Below, piece by piece: positions 1-8,622 of a stretch of 64,000 bases of DNA. The notes beneath the pieces are model-generated. The model was given only the letters and a program-made list of their open reading frames with translations. It made no database searches and was not told where the DNA came from. The DNA is taken from positions 1 through 64,000 of the forward strand of contig NZ_LZSY01000140.1 in the NCBI RefSeq assembly GCF_001665625.1, in the 5' to 3' direction. Each line of letters opens with the position of its first letter. Within the stretch, counting starts at the first letter, position 1. Both the position numbers and the translations under genes were made by a program. The stretch is from Mycolicibacterium peregrinum (GTDB lineage: Bacteria; Actinomycetota; Actinomycetes; Mycobacteriales; Mycobacteriaceae).

Positions 1-1044
1 GCGCATCTCACCGAGGCCAGCGTGGACCACCTCGGCATACCGGGCCAACGTCGCCGCGCCAACCCGGTCGGCCTGCTCCCGCATGCGTTCCAGCACGTCG
101 GCCGGGGCATCCACGACACCCCGGGTGACGGCGTCGGGCACGGCCTGCAGCACGATCAGATCGCGGAAGCGCTCCAGCAGATCGGTGGCGAACCGCCGCG
201 GATCGTGACCGGCGTCGATCACGGCCTCGACGGCTCCGAACAGCGCCGCCGCGTCGCCGGCGGCCAGCGCCTCGACCGCTTCGTCGATGAGTGCCATGTC
301 GGTGGCGCCCAGCAGGGCCAGCGCCCGTTGATAGGTGATGTGGTTGCCGTTGGCACCCTGCTCGGAGCCGGCGAGAAGCTGATCGAGCACCGAGAGCGTG
401 TCGCGAGGTGAACCGCCGCCGGCCCGGATCACCAATGGGTAGACCGCGTCGTCGACGTGGACGTTCTCCTCGGCGCAGATGCGCTCCAGCAGCGGACGCA
501 TGGTGCGCGGGGCCAGCAGCCGGAACGGGTAGTGGTGCGTACGCGACCGGATGGTCGGCAGCACCTTCTCCGGTTCGGTGGTGGCGAACACGAAGATCAG
601 GTGCTCGGGCGGCTCCTCGACGATCTTGAGCAGGGCGTTGAAGCCGGCCGTCGTGACCATGTGGGCCTCGTCGACGATGAAGATGCGGTACCGCGACTGG
701 GCCGGTGCGTAGAACGCGCGGTCCCGCAGCTCGCGGGTGTCGTCCACACCGCCGTGGCTGGCCGCGTCGAGCTCGACGACGTCGACATTGCCCGGTCCGT
801 TCGGTGCCAGTGCGACGCACGAATCGCACACCCCGCACGGTGTCGGTGTCGGCCCCTGCTCACAGTTGAGCGAGCGGGCGAGGATGCGCGCCGAGGATGT
901 CTTGCCGCAGCCGCGCGGTCCGGAGAACAGATATGCGTGGTTGATCCGGTTCGCGGTCAGCGCGGTCGATAGCGGCTCGGTGACATGTTCCTGGCCAACG
1001 ACTTCCGCGAAGCTTGCCGGCCGGTATTTGCGGTAGAGAGCCAC
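1..1044 (-). CDS. dnaX: DNA polymerase III subunit gamma/tau, N-terminal part (cut by window start)
   Basis: The clamp-loader ATPase of the replicative polymerase. The visible 348 codons start at a GTG (protein MALYRKYRPASF) and run off the window. They contain Walker A GPRGCGKT (residues 42-49), a four-cysteine zinc module (C61, C70, C73, C76), Walker B IFIVDEAH (121-128), and a sensor-1-like TTEPEKV stretch. These are the hallmarks of DnaX domains I-II. The tau-specific C-terminus lies outside. It sits just downstream of the aminotransferase gene on the same strand, as in M. tuberculosis (Rv3721c/Rv3722c). Identification is firm; only the 3' end is missing. Confidence 0.97.
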   Translation of the reverse strand, partial: MALYRKYRPASFAEVVGQEHVTEPLSTALTANRINHAYLFSGPRGCGKTSSARILARSLNCEQGPTPTPCGVCDSCVALAPNGPGNVDVVELDAASHGGVDDTRELRDRAFYAPAQSRYRIFIVDEAHMVTTAGFNALLKIVEEPPEHLIFVFATTEPEKVLPTIRSRTHHYPFRLLAPRTMRPLLERICAEENVHVDDAVYPLVIRAGGGSPRDTLSVLDQLLAGSEQGANGNHITYQRALALLGATDMALIDEAVEALAAGDAAALFGAVEAVIDAGHDPRRFATDLLERFRDLIVLQAVPDAVTRGVVDAPADVLERMREQADRVGAATLARYAEVVHAGLGEMR

Positions 1045-1070
1045 GGGAGAAGGCTACCGACTGCGTCCGA

Positions 1071-2354
1071 CTACTCGGCGAGCAGTGACTCGGTGGCCGC
1101 CAGCAGCGCGCAGGTGGCCAGGCCGTCGATCGCCTCACGCACATCGGCCAGCGACGGGAACGTCGGGGCGATGCGGATGTTCTTGTCCTCGGGGTCCCTG
1201 CGATACGGGAAGGCCGAACCGGCCTCGGTCACCGCGATGCCGGCGTCCTTGGCCAAGGCGACGGTGCGCTTGGCGGTGCCGGGCCACACGTCGAGGCTGA
1301 CGAAGTAGCCACCCTTGGGATCGGTCCACGATGCGATCTTCGACTCACCCAGCCGGTCCTCGAGGATCTCGGCGACGAGGGCGAACTTGGGCGCGATCAG
1401 CTCACGGTGACGCTGCATCTGCAACTTCACGCCGTCGGCGTCGCCGAAGAAGATCCGGTGACGCAACTGGTTGATCTTGTCCGGCCCGATCGACTTCTTG
1501 CCGGCGTGCTGCAGGTACCAGGCGATGTTGCCCAGCGAGCCACCCAGGAAGCTCACCCCTGCCCCGGCGAAGGTGATCTTTGAGGTCGAGGCGAACACCA
1601 GCGGGCGGTTCGGGTTGCCGGCCGCCTCGGCCAGGCCCAGCACGTCGACCTGACGGATGAACTCGTCGGTGAGGGTGTGGACCGCGTAGGCGTTGTCCCA
1701 CATCAACCGGAAATCGTTTGCCGCCGTGCGCATCTGGACGAGGCGCCGGACAACTTCCCAGGAGTACGTGACCCCGGTCGGGTTGCCGTACACCGGAACG
1801 CACCACATGCCCTTGATCGCCGGGTCGGCCGCGACGAGCTCCTCGATCAGGTCGACGTCGGGGCCGTCCTCGCGCATCGGCACCGGGATCATCTCGATCC
1901 CGAACGACTCGGTGATCGCGAAGTGGCGGTCATAACCGGGCGAGGGGCACAGGAACTTCACGACGGGCTCTTGGATCCAGGGCCGGACCGAATCCACCCC
2001 GCCGTGCAGCAGCGAGAACACGATGACGTCGTGCATCATCTCCAGGCTCGCGTTGTTGCCCGCGATCAGGTTCTGCACCGGGATTCCAAGCAGCTCACCG
2101 AAGATCTCGCGCAGTTCGGGCAGCCCGTGCAGTCCGCCGTAGTTGCGGGTGTCGGTGCCCGTGCGGTCGCGGAAGGAATCTTTCTCCGGGCCGGGCAGCG
2201 ACAGCAGCGCGTTGGACAGGTCCAACTGCTCGGGGGCCGGCTTACCGCGCGTCAGGTCCAGACTCAGCTTCTTCGCCTGTAGCTCTGCGTAGTTTCGCTG
2301 TTGGACTTCATGCTGCGCGAGCAGATCGTCGCGGCCAAGAGACTGGAACGACAC
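1071..2354 (-). CDS. aspT: PLP-dependent aspartate aminotransferase (Rv3722c type)
   Basis: A fold-type I aminotransferase of the atypical Ic class that in M. tuberculosis (Rv3722c) is the main aspartate aminotransferase, transferring amino groups between glutamate and oxaloacetate. Counting from the chosen start, the PLP lysine is in ASTSKITF (about K259), and the cofactor-contacting aspartate and tyrosine are in WDNAY (about D220, Y223). Substrate-loop blocks TRGKP and NYGG are near the N-terminus. I chose GTG 2354 because GAAAGG precedes it at proper spacing and the protein then begins VSFQSLGRDD, like family members. An upstream ATG at 2390 would abut the SRP RNA and lacks support. Length about 427 residues is normal. 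Confidence 0.93.
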   Translation of the reverse strand: MSFQSLGRDDLLAQHEVQQRNYAELQAKKLSLDLTRGKPAPEQLDLSNALLSLPGPEKDSFRDRTGTDTRNYGGLHGLPELREIFGELLGIPVQNLIAGNNASLEMMHDVIVFSLLHGGVDSVRPWIQEPVVKFLCPSPGYDRHFAITESFGIEMIPVPMREDGPDVDLIEELVAADPAIKGMWCVPVYGNPTGVTYSWEVVRRLVQMRTAANDFRLMWDNAYAVHTLTDEFIRQVDVLGLAEAAGNPNRPLVFASTSKITFAGAGVSFLGGSLGNIAWYLQHAGKKSIGPDKINQLRHRIFFGDADGVKLQMQRHRELIAPKFALVAEILEDRLGESKIASWTDPKGGYFVSLDVWPGTAKRTVALAKDAGIAVTEAGSAFPYRRDPEDKNIRIAPTFPSLADVREAIDGLATCALLAATESLLAE

Positions 2355-2393
2355 CGCGCGCCTTTCACAGAAGCGGAATGAGCTGGACATAAG

Positions 2394-2481
2394 GGGACCC
2401 CGCGCACCCGCCAGAGCCCGTTGACCCTTGCTGCCTTCCGGCCCTGGGGGAGTTCACAGGATGGACGCCGCGCGGGGTCCA
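2394..2481 (-). ncRNA. ffs: 4.5S signal recognition particle RNA
   Basis: The minus strand folds into a long hairpin. Its outer stem pairs GGACCCCGCG (2480-2471) with CGCGGGGTCC (2404-2395). The apical part carries the conserved SRP domain IV elements GGAAGG and CAGCAAGGG flanking the symmetric and asymmetric internal loops. The size (about 90 nt) and the position between the aminotransferase and tRNA-Ser match mycobacterial ffs. The product binds Ffh and targets membrane proteins co-translationally. Ends are estimated from the stem. Confidence 0.95.
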
Positions 2482-2489
2482 AGGCGAGT

Positions 2490-2495
2490 GTAATA
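2490..2495 (-). promoter_or_regulatory. Candidate -10 box of ffs
   Basis: Reading the minus strand, TATTAC lies about 8 bases upstream of the first base of the SRP RNA stem, a proper -10 distance. No convincing -35 is visible, as is usual for mycobacterial promoters. Inference from position and sequence only. Confidence 0.45.
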
Positions 2496-2552
2496 CCCGT
2501 CCCTTTCCCCGGCGTTTCGGGACTGGTTCTCCCGTCCGCTACGATTGCCGAC

Positions 2553-2638
2553 GGAGGATTCGCCTAGTGGCCTATGGCGCTCGCCTGGAACGCGGGTTGG
2601 GTTAACAGCCCTCAGGGGTTCAAATCCCCTATCCTCCG
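2553..2638 (+). tRNA. tRNA-Ser (anticodon GGA)
   Basis: A class II tRNA. The acceptor stem GGAGGAT pairs with ATCCTCC, with discriminator G. Anticodon stem CTCGC/GCGGG presents loop CTGGAAC, giving anticodon GGA. There is a long variable arm and a T-arm AGGGG-TTCAAAT-CCCCT. CCA is not encoded. It reads UCC/UCU serine codons. Confidence 0.97.
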
Positions 2639-2647
2639 CGCTCGGGT

Positions 2648-2696
2648 CCGGGGTGCGACCTGCTGAATCAACCCTGATCAGCAGCTCGCACCCCGG
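2648..2696 (+). terminator. Strong hairpin downstream of tRNA-Ser(GGA)
   Basis: A near-perfect stem: CCGGGGTGCGA-c-CTGCTG (2648-2665) pairs with CAGCAG-c-TCGCACCCCGG (2679-2696) around a 13-nt loop. It starts about 10 bases after the tRNA. Only a weak T stretch (ATTTC) follows, so this is a mycobacterial-style terminator or processing hairpin. Confidence 0.7.
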
Positions 2697-2722
2697 CCCA
2701 ATTTCAGTACCCGAGGAGGAGT

Positions 2723-3496
2723 ATGGGCCGCACCGTCGCGGTGATCTGGCACGTGTCGTTTTCGATCGTGGCCGCCGGCCTCTACTTCTTTTTCGTTCTC
2801 CCCAGATGGCATGAGCTCGTCGGCGATACCTCGCCCACGCTCGGACTGATCCTGCGCATCGTCACCGGAGTGCTGATCGGTCTGGCCGCCCTGCCGGTGG
2901 TGTTCACGCTGCAGCGGACCAAGCGTCCCGAGCTGTCCACCCCCGAGTTGGCGCTGCGGCTGAGGGCCGCCTCGATTGCGCTGCACGTGCTGGCCGCGGT
3001 GCTGATCATCGGCGCCGCAGTCTCCGAGATCTGGCTGTCTCTGGACAGCGCCGGGCCGTGGCTGTTCGGGATCTACGGTGCCGCCGCCGCGATCGCACTG
3101 CTCGGCATCTTCGCCTTCTACCTGGCCTTCGTCGCCGAACTGCCGCCACCGCCGCCGAAGCCCGTCAAGACCCGGGAGAAGTCCGAGCGCCGCGGTCGCA
3201 AGAAGGCCGCAGCCGAGACCGAGGACGCCGCCGAGTCGGACGACGCCGAAGAGGCGGACGAGACCGAGGACCAGGTCGAAGAGGTCGAAGAGTCCACTGA
3301 AGCCCAGGACGATGCCGAAGAGGCGGAAGAGACCGAGGACCAGGTCGAAGAGCCCGGCGCCGAGGAGCCTCAGTCGACGGCAGAGGAAGCCGAGCCGATC
3401 GAGGGCAACTCCCTGCGTAACCGGCGGCCGTCCAGCAAGAGCGGTAGCAAGCGGCGGGGCTGGCGCTCGCGCGGCGAAGTCGCCACCGAGGACTGA
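2723..3496 (+). CDS. lucA: LucA-like membrane protein (Rv3723 homologue)
   Basis: 257 residues with four predicted membrane segments (about 7-27, 40-61, 82-104 and 110-133), followed by a long charged cytoplasmic tail. The tail begins with a proline run, then a basic patch (REKSERRGRKK), then a highly acidic Glu/Asp-rich stretch (about 165-230) and a basic end. In M. tuberculosis, Rv3723 (LucA) stabilises the Mce1 and Mce4 lipid importers. Identification rests on position next to ffs and tRNA-Ser, topology and N-terminal sequence. The RBS GAGGAG precedes the ATG. The repeated acidic motif (ETEDQVEE occurs twice) suggests an expanded disordered tail. Confidence 0.85.
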   Translation: MGRTVAVIWHVSFSIVAAGLYFFFVLPRWHELVGDTSPTLGLILRIVTGVLIGLAALPVVFTLQRTKRPELSTPELALRLRAASIALHVLAAVLIIGAAVSEIWLSLDSAGPWLFGIYGAAAAIALLGIFAFYLAFVAELPPPPPKPVKTREKSERRGRKKAAAETEDAAESDDAEEADETEDQVEEVEESTEAQDDAEEAEETEDQVEEPGAEEPQSTAEEAEPIEGNSLRNRRPSSKSGSKRRGWRSRGEVATED

Positions 3497-3546
3497 CGCA
3501 CACCAATCGCGTCGACATCGGCTACTTATCCAGCCAAGATGGGTAT

Positions 3547-4569
3547 ATGAGCAAAGTGAGCTCACATCCGTTCAGAACGATCGTCGCGGTGGCAGTGACC
3601 GCCGCGACGGCCGTTATCGCCCCGATTGCACCTGCCGCCGCCGCACCCGGTGACCCCGAGACGGTGGCCTCCCAGATCGAACCGTCGGTGGCCCGCATCG
3701 ACACCGTCGTGGATTACCAACAGGCCTACGGCATCGGCACCGGCATCGTGTTGTCGCCGAACGGTGAGGTCCTGACCAACTACCACGTGGTCCAGGGAGC
3801 CAACTCGATCAGCGCCACGGTCGGCGGCCAGCGGTACCCGGCCGACCTGGTCGGCTACGACCGGCAGAACGACATCGCAGTGCTGCAACTGCACGGTGCG
3901 GCAGGCCTGCCGCCGGCGCCGATCGGCGATTCGGCCGCTCTGGCACCCGGGCGTCCCGTCGTCGCACTCGGCAATGCCGGGGGCAGCGGCGCGCCCCTGA
4001 CCCGCGAGGTCGGCACCATCAGCGCGTTCAATCGGACCGTCAACGCCGAAGACGAGCTGACGGGCACGAGCGATGAGATCAACGGTCTGTTCGAGTTCGC
4101 CGCGCCCGTGCGTGCCGGTGACTCCGGCGGTCCCGTGGTCAACGATGCCGGACAGGTCGTGGGTATGACGACCGCCGCGTCGGTGAACTTCCGCATGGGT
4201 CCGGGCGGCAAGGGGTTCGCGATCCCGATCAACGACGCGATGGCGATTGCCGGGCAGATCCGCTCCCGTACCCCGTCGGGCTCGGTGCACATCGGGCCAC
4301 CGACCCTGCTCGGCGTCGGTGTCCGCACCGCGCAGCGCCAGAGCGGCGGCGTGATCGTCCAGGACGTCATCGCCGGCGGCCCGGCCGACGCGGCCGGCCT
4401 GATCCCGGGCGACGTGCTCACCACCATCGACAACACCCCGCTGGATTCGGCCCGCGCCCTGACGCTGGTCCTCGATCGGCACTACCCCGGCGACGTGGTC
4501 GGCCTGACCTGGCTGGACCAGGGCGGCCAGCAGCACACCGGCAAGGCCACGCTGGCCGCCGGGCCGTAA
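3547..4569 (+). CDS. Secreted PepA-like trypsin-type serine protease with C-terminal PDZ domain
   Basis: 340 residues. A signal peptide ends near AAAAPG (about 31-35). The protease domain has the full triad: H80 (NYHVV), D109 (QNDIAVL) and S193 (GDSGGP). A PDZ domain (about 250-335) contains the typical GPADAAGLIPGDV stretch. Architecture and motifs match the PepA/Mtb32A (Rv0125) family of exported chymotrypsin-like proteases, distinct from membrane HtrA/DegP because no transmembrane anchor follows the signal. All catalytic residues are present, so activity is expected outside the membrane. It is followed four bases later by the PucR gene, so the two may be co-transcribed, though a functional link is not evident. 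Confidence 0.9.
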   Translation: MSKVSSHPFRTIVAVAVTAATAVIAPIAPAAAAPGDPETVASQIEPSVARIDTVVDYQQAYGIGTGIVLSPNGEVLTNYHVVQGANSISATVGGQRYPADLVGYDRQNDIAVLQLHGAAGLPPAPIGDSAALAPGRPVVALGNAGGSGAPLTREVGTISAFNRTVNAEDELTGTSDEINGLFEFAAPVRAGDSGGPVVNDAGQVVGMTTAASVNFRMGPGGKGFAIPINDAMAIAGQIRSRTPSGSVHIGPPTLLGVGVRTAQRQSGGVIVQDVIAGGPADAAGLIPGDVLTTIDNTPLDSARALTLVLDRHYPGDVVGLTWLDQGGQQHTGKATLAAGP

Positions 4570-4572
4570 TCC

Positions 4573-6147
4573 GTGGTCACGCTGGACCGCCTGATCAACG
4601 TCCTGGGCGGCTACGGGGTGCGGCTGCGCGCCCCGACACACGGATCCTCTCCGGCGCCCCGCTCGACCGAGCTGCGCAGCGTGGTGATGCACGAGCCCGG
4701 ACCGGTCATCGGCGATGTCCTGCTGGCCGTCGGAGCCGGTTCTATGACCGAGGCGGTGCAGTGGGCGAGGGCCGCGCGCGCCGTGGTGGTCCTGGTCCGC
4801 GATCCGCACGACCCGGCCGACGACGTAACGGTCGACGAGCGCATCGCCGTGATGACGGTCGATCCGGAGGTCTCCTGGAGTGAGCTCGCGGCCGTGGTCT
4901 ACGGCGTCGTACTTGAAGGCCGGGAGACCGAGTCCGGGCGCGGCCCAACCGATTTGTTCGCCCTGGCCGACAGCCTCGCCGATGCCGTGGGTGGCGCGGT
5001 CACCATCGAGGACCGGCGCAGTGCGGTGCTGGCGTACTCGCGGCTGCAGCAGCACGCCGACCCGGCGCGCGCCGAGACGATCCTGAGCCGTGGGGCACCG
5101 GAACGGCTGCGCACCCTGTTCGAGGCCCGCGGGGTGTTCCGGCATCTGGCCGAATCCGATGACCCGATGTTCGTCGACGGCGATGACGAGCTCGGTCTGA
5201 CCGGGCGGATGGTGGTGGCGGCCCGGGCCGGTCGCGAACTGCTCGGTTCGATCTGGGTGACATGTGCCGCTCCCCTGCCCGACGCGCGCCGCGCCGCGCT
5301 GGCCGACGGCGCCCGCATGGTCGCCCTGCATCTGTTGCGCTCCCGCGCCAGCGCCGATCTGGAACGCCAGGTGGAGTCGGAGCTGGTGATCCGTCTGCTC
5401 GAAGGTGCCGCCGATGCCACGACGGCGGCGAGCCGGCTCGGGCTGCCGCAGACGCCGCTGCGGGTGATCGCATTGCGTGCCCGCACCGGAAACGAGCGGC
5501 ATGCCGCGCTGCTGCTGGCGTTCGAGCGGGCGACCGCGGGCTTCGGCTGGTCGCGTCCCGGGCGCAGCGCCCTGGCCGGCAACACCGTCTACACCGTGTT
5601 GCCCGGCGCCGAGGCCGAACCTGCGAGCCGGTGGGTGGCGGGGCTGCGCGCCGCATTGCCCGAGCCGGTGACCGTGCTCGCCGGGATCAGCGGTCCGGCC
5701 ACCGCCGCCGAGCTGGCCCTGGCCCGCAGTGAGGCCGACGAGTGCCTGGCCCTGCACGAAGTCCGTCACGAAGTCCTGCACGAGGTTCGGCAGGAGGATG
5801 CCCGCGGCCTCGACGACAGGGTGCCGGTCTACGACGAGGCCTGGGACGAGATCCTGCTGCAGCGACTACGGATCGCCGCGCGCGCCGGCCGTGCCCCGCA
5901 GCGCGGACCTGTCGCCGAGCTACGGGCCCACGACCAGGCCAGTGGCACGCAGTACGCGGCCACGCTGCGAGCCTGGCTGGAAGCCCAGGGCGATCTGGCC
6001 GGGGCCGGGCGGACGCTCGGTGTGCACGAGAACACCGTGCGCTACCGACTGCGCAAGATGATCGAACTGACCCAGCTGGACCTCGACGATGCCCGCAAGC
6101 GACTAGCGATGATGATCGAGCTGGCGGCAACCGAAGAGTTGTCGTAA
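4573..6147 (+). CDS. PucR-family transcriptional regulator
   Basis: 524 residues with the usual PucR layout: an N-terminal ligand-sensing (PucR-like) domain, a central GGDEF-like CdaR domain, and a C-terminal HTH (about 470-515). The HTH contains the diagnostic stretch GRTLGVHENTVRYRLRK. PucR-type proteins usually activate purine, amino-acid or amine catabolic genes on the same strand. The next gene is an FAD amino-acid oxidoreductase, 74 bp away, so it is the probable target. A GTG start (4573) only four bases after the protease stop suggests translational coupling. Confidence 0.9.
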   Translation: MVTLDRLINVLGGYGVRLRAPTHGSSPAPRSTELRSVVMHEPGPVIGDVLLAVGAGSMTEAVQWARAARAVVVLVRDPHDPADDVTVDERIAVMTVDPEVSWSELAAVVYGVVLEGRETESGRGPTDLFALADSLADAVGGAVTIEDRRSAVLAYSRLQQHADPARAETILSRGAPERLRTLFEARGVFRHLAESDDPMFVDGDDELGLTGRMVVAARAGRELLGSIWVTCAAPLPDARRAALADGARMVALHLLRSRASADLERQVESELVIRLLEGAADATTAASRLGLPQTPLRVIALRARTGNERHAALLLAFERATAGFGWSRPGRSALAGNTVYTVLPGAEAEPASRWVAGLRAALPEPVTVLAGISGPATAAELALARSEADECLALHEVRHEVLHEVRQEDARGLDDRVPVYDEAWDEILLQRLRIAARAGRAPQRGPVAELRAHDQASGTQYAATLRAWLEAQGDLAGAGRTLGVHENTVRYRLRKMIELTQLDLDDARKRLAMMIELAATEELS

Positions 6148-6190
6148 CTCGACAATCACTCCGCTTCTGTTTGTCGAGATGGTGCAAACA
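6139..6190 (+). promoter_or_regulatory. Two inverted repeats between pucR and the oxidoreductase gene
   Basis: First repeat: TTGTCG-TAACT-CGACAA (6139-6155), a perfect 6-bp palindrome overlapping the pucR stop codon. Second repeat: TGTTTG-N11-CAAACA (6168-6173 and 6185-6190). Both contain a TTGTCG core, since TTTGTCGAGA occurs inside the second. They lie just upstream of the oxidoreductase start, as expected for binding sites of the PucR protein. The binding itself is inferred. Confidence 0.5.
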
Positions 6191-6221
6191 CCGAGCGCGT
6201 GAGCGGCCTCACCATGGGAGC

Positions 6222-7472
6222 ATGTATGGGGTCGAGCGCATTGACGGTGCACCGCGGTCAGCGGTTGTCGTGGGTGCAGGCATTGTCGGCCTGTCCACCG
6301 CATGGTTTCTCCAGGAGCACGGAGTCAAGGTCACCGTGGTTGACCGCACCGGGGTCGCCGCGGGTGCGTCGTGGGGCAACGCCGGCTGGGTTTCGCCGAC
6401 GCTGACCATCCCGCTCAATGATCCGGCGGTGCTGCGTTATGGCGTGCGGTCGCTTTTCGACCCGGCCGCTCCCCTGCACATTCCGCTGACCTCGGGCCCC
6501 CGCCTGCTGGCGTTCCTGGCCCGGTTCGCCATGAGCTGCCGCCTCTCCAACTGGACCAGAGTGGCCAAGGCCAACGTGCCGCTCAACGAGGAGTGCCTCG
6601 AGGCCTACGACGTGCTGACCGCCAACGGCGTGGCGGTACCCACCACCGACGGGCCGATCACCGCGCTGTTCGAAACCGCCCGTCAGGCCGAACATCTGAT
6701 GACCGAACTGCGCCGGATGGCTGCCGTCGGGCAGACCGTCACGGTCACCGGCCTGTCCGGTGACACACTGCGCGACCATGTCCCGCTGGCGTCGCCGGCG
6801 ATCACCGCGGGCATCAGCGTGGAAGGCCAACGCTTCGTGGACCCGGGCCGGTTCGTCCAGGCGCTCGGCGATGCCGTCATCGCCAGGGGCGCGGAACTGG
6901 TCATCGGCGAAGTCACCGATGTGCGCGCCATGGGCGCCGGAGTGAACGTGGACCTGGCCGACCGATCACTGAGCGCGGAGACCGCCGTGATCGCCACCGG
7001 GGCGTGGCTTTCGAAGCTGGCGAAACCCTGGGTCCGTACGCCCGTGCAGGCCGGTCGCGGTTACTCGTTCACCGTGCCGGTCGACCGCCCGATTCTCGGG
7101 CCCATCTACCTGCCCGACGCCCGCGTCGCCTGCACGCCGTACCAGGGCAAGCTGCGGGTGGCCGGAACCATGGAGTTCCGCTCCCCCGACGACCCGGTGC
7201 AACCGCCGCGGGTCGACGCCATCATCGCGTCGGCGGCCCCGCTGCTCGACGGTGTGGACTGGGAGGCCCGCACCGATGTGTGGGTGGGCCCACGCCCGGT
7301 CAGCTCAGACGGTCGCCCCCTGATAGGCGAAGTGGCACAAGGCATCTACGTGGCCGGCGGTCACGGCATGTGGGGACTGGCTCACGGTCCGGTCACCGGC
7401 CGACTGCTCGCCGAGTACATGACCACCGGAAAGCAACCCGAGGCACTGCGGGAATTCGATCCCCTGCGCTGA
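6222..7472 (+). CDS. FAD-dependent D-amino-acid dehydrogenase/oxidase (DadA/DAO family)
   Basis: 416 residues from ATG 6222. The N-terminal Rossmann motif VVVGAGIVGLSTAWFLQEHG is followed by the ribose-binding aspartate in TVVDR. A GASWGNAG block (FAD contact) and a C-terminal GHGMWGLAHGPVTGRLLAEY segment are typical of the DadA group. It probably oxidises a D-amino acid or other secondary amine. The upstream PucR gene and palindromes point to substrate-induced expression. The GGGAG before the ATG is only one base away, so the exact start is not certain, but the Rossmann strand must begin close by. Confidence 0.88.
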   Translation: MYGVERIDGAPRSAVVVGAGIVGLSTAWFLQEHGVKVTVVDRTGVAAGASWGNAGWVSPTLTIPLNDPAVLRYGVRSLFDPAAPLHIPLTSGPRLLAFLARFAMSCRLSNWTRVAKANVPLNEECLEAYDVLTANGVAVPTTDGPITALFETARQAEHLMTELRRMAAVGQTVTVTGLSGDTLRDHVPLASPAITAGISVEGQRFVDPGRFVQALGDAVIARGAELVIGEVTDVRAMGAGVNVDLADRSLSAETAVIATGAWLSKLAKPWVRTPVQAGRGYSFTVPVDRPILGPIYLPDARVACTPYQGKLRVAGTMEFRSPDDPVQPPRVDAIIASAAPLLDGVDWEARTDVWVGPRPVSSDGRPLIGEVAQGIYVAGGHGMWGLAHGPVTGRLLAEYMTTGKQPEALREFDPLR

Positions 7473-7487
7473 CGAACCACGACTTTG

Positions 7488-7533
7488 CCCTGACGGGCCG
7501 ACAAGCCGTCAGGGGCGGCGAACATCCCGCCCC
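7488..7533 (+). terminator. Overlapping alternative hairpins after the oxidoreductase gene
   Basis: CCCTGACGG (7488-7496) pairs with CCGTCAGGG (7506-7514). A second stem GGGGCGG (7512-7518) pairs with CCGCCCC (7527-7533). They share GGG at 7512-7514, so both cannot form fully at once. There is no T run. Most likely a terminator for the upstream gene in the leader of the Gre-like gene. Confidence 0.5.
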
Positions 7534-7568
7534 TGGCGGCAACTCCGCATCATCGGAAGGAAATCACA

Positions 7569-8033
7569 ATGACTGTCAGCCAACGTGTTTGGTTATCTCC
7601 ACAGGCGTATGAGCGCCTCCAGGTCGAGCTGTCGACACTGCGCGATCTGATCGCAAGCGAAGCCGCGTCCGATTCCGACGAGAACGAGGTGGCGATCCAG
7701 CGGGCACGTCAGACCCGCATCCAGCAGATCCACGACCTGCTGCTCAACGCCGTCGTCGGTGAGGATCCGCCGGACGACGGGGTGGCCGAGCCGGGCATGG
7801 TGTTGACCGTGCGCTACGACCAGACGGGCGAGATCGAGACCTTCCTGCTGGGCGTCCGCGGCGCGGAATACGGCGACCTGGAGGTCTATTCGGTGAACTC
7901 ACCGTTGGGCGAGGCGATCGTCGGCGCGCGTCCAGGCGAGCAGCGCCACTACCCGGTCCCCAGCGGCGAGGCCCTGCCGGTCACCCTGATCAGTGCAGTG
8001 CCGTTCGGGATGCACCTGCCGGCCGTGGGATAA
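7569..8033 (+). CDS. GreA/GreB-family transcription factor (Rv3788-like)
   Basis: 154 residues. An N-terminal helical hairpin (about 10-60, LSPQAYERLQVELSTLR and further heptads) resembles the Gre coiled coil. A C-terminal FKBP-like domain follows, with the Gre signature region LGEAIVGARPGEQRHYPVPSGE (here split across 113-137). In M. tuberculosis the related Rv3788 binds the secondary channel of RNA polymerase and inhibits transcription rather than stimulating RNA cleavage. This copy may act likewise, which is an inference. GGAAGGA precedes the ATG. Its role relative to the neighbouring TetR gene is unknown. Confidence 0.8.
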   Translation: MTVSQRVWLSPQAYERLQVELSTLRDLIASEAASDSDENEVAIQRARQTRIQQIHDLLLNAVVGEDPPDDGVAEPGMVLTVRYDQTGEIETFLLGVRGAEYGDLEVYSVNSPLGEAIVGARPGEQRHYPVPSGEALPVTLISAVPFGMHLPAVG

Positions 8034-8058
8034 GGCGTGTGCGTCCTAGTCTGTTCGG

Positions 8059-8622
8059 ATGGCCGAACGCAAGGGCACGCCGGGCAGCCTGACCGCCGAT
8101 GACTGGGTGCAGGCCGGGTACGCCCTGCTGGCCTCCGACGGGATGCGGGCGCTGAAGATCGAGCGACTCTGCGAGCAGATCGGCGCGACCCGGGGCAGCT
8201 TCTACTGGCACTTCACCGACATGAAGGGCTACCGGGCCGCCCTGGTCGCGTCGTGGAATGCGTTCCTGGAGCAGGACCGCCGCTCATTGGCCGAACTCGA
8301 ACACCTGCCGCCTCGCGAGCGGCTGTCGGGAATGATGAAACAGCTGCTCAGCCCGCAGCACTGGACGCTGGAACGCGCGATGCGGGAGTGGGCGCGCTCC
8401 GACGACGTCGCCGCGGCCAACGTACGGGCGGCCGACCACCGCGTGCTGGTCGCCGTCACCAAGGCCTACCTCGACTACGGGTTCAGCCCCGAGGACGCGG
8501 CGCTGCGCGGACAGGCCACCTTCGCCACAGGGATCGGCGTGCTGCACCTGATGGACTCAGCCGACGCCCTGACCACCGCCGACCGCTACGAGAGATTCCT
8601 GGATCTCATGCTGGCTCGATGA
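8059..8622 (+). CDS. TetR-family transcriptional regulator
   Basis: 187 residues. The N-terminal HTH (about 15-60) reads LKIERLCEQIGATRGSFYWHFTD, a clear TetR DNA-binding helix set. The C-terminal ligand domain is not assignable. It lies 25 bp after the Gre-like gene and converges with the next TetR gene, overlapping it by 17 bp at the 3' ends. No enzyme gene is adjacent on its strand, so its target is not apparent. Confidence 0.9.
   Translation: MAERKGTPGSLTADDWVQAGYALLASDGMRALKIERLCEQIGATRGSFYWHFTDMKGYRAALVASWNAFLEQDRRSLAELEHLPPRERLSGMMKQLLSPQHWTLERAMREWARSDDVAAANVRAADHRVLVAVTKAYLDYGFSPEDAALRGQATFATGIGVLHLMDSADALTTADRYERFLDLMLAR

Noticed and set aside
3562..5781. A 739-codon open frame on the minus strand
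   Set aside because: It lies antisense to the PepA-like protease and PucR genes, whose motifs are intact. Its composition (His/Gly/Arg/Gln-rich) is typical of a GC-rich shadow frame.
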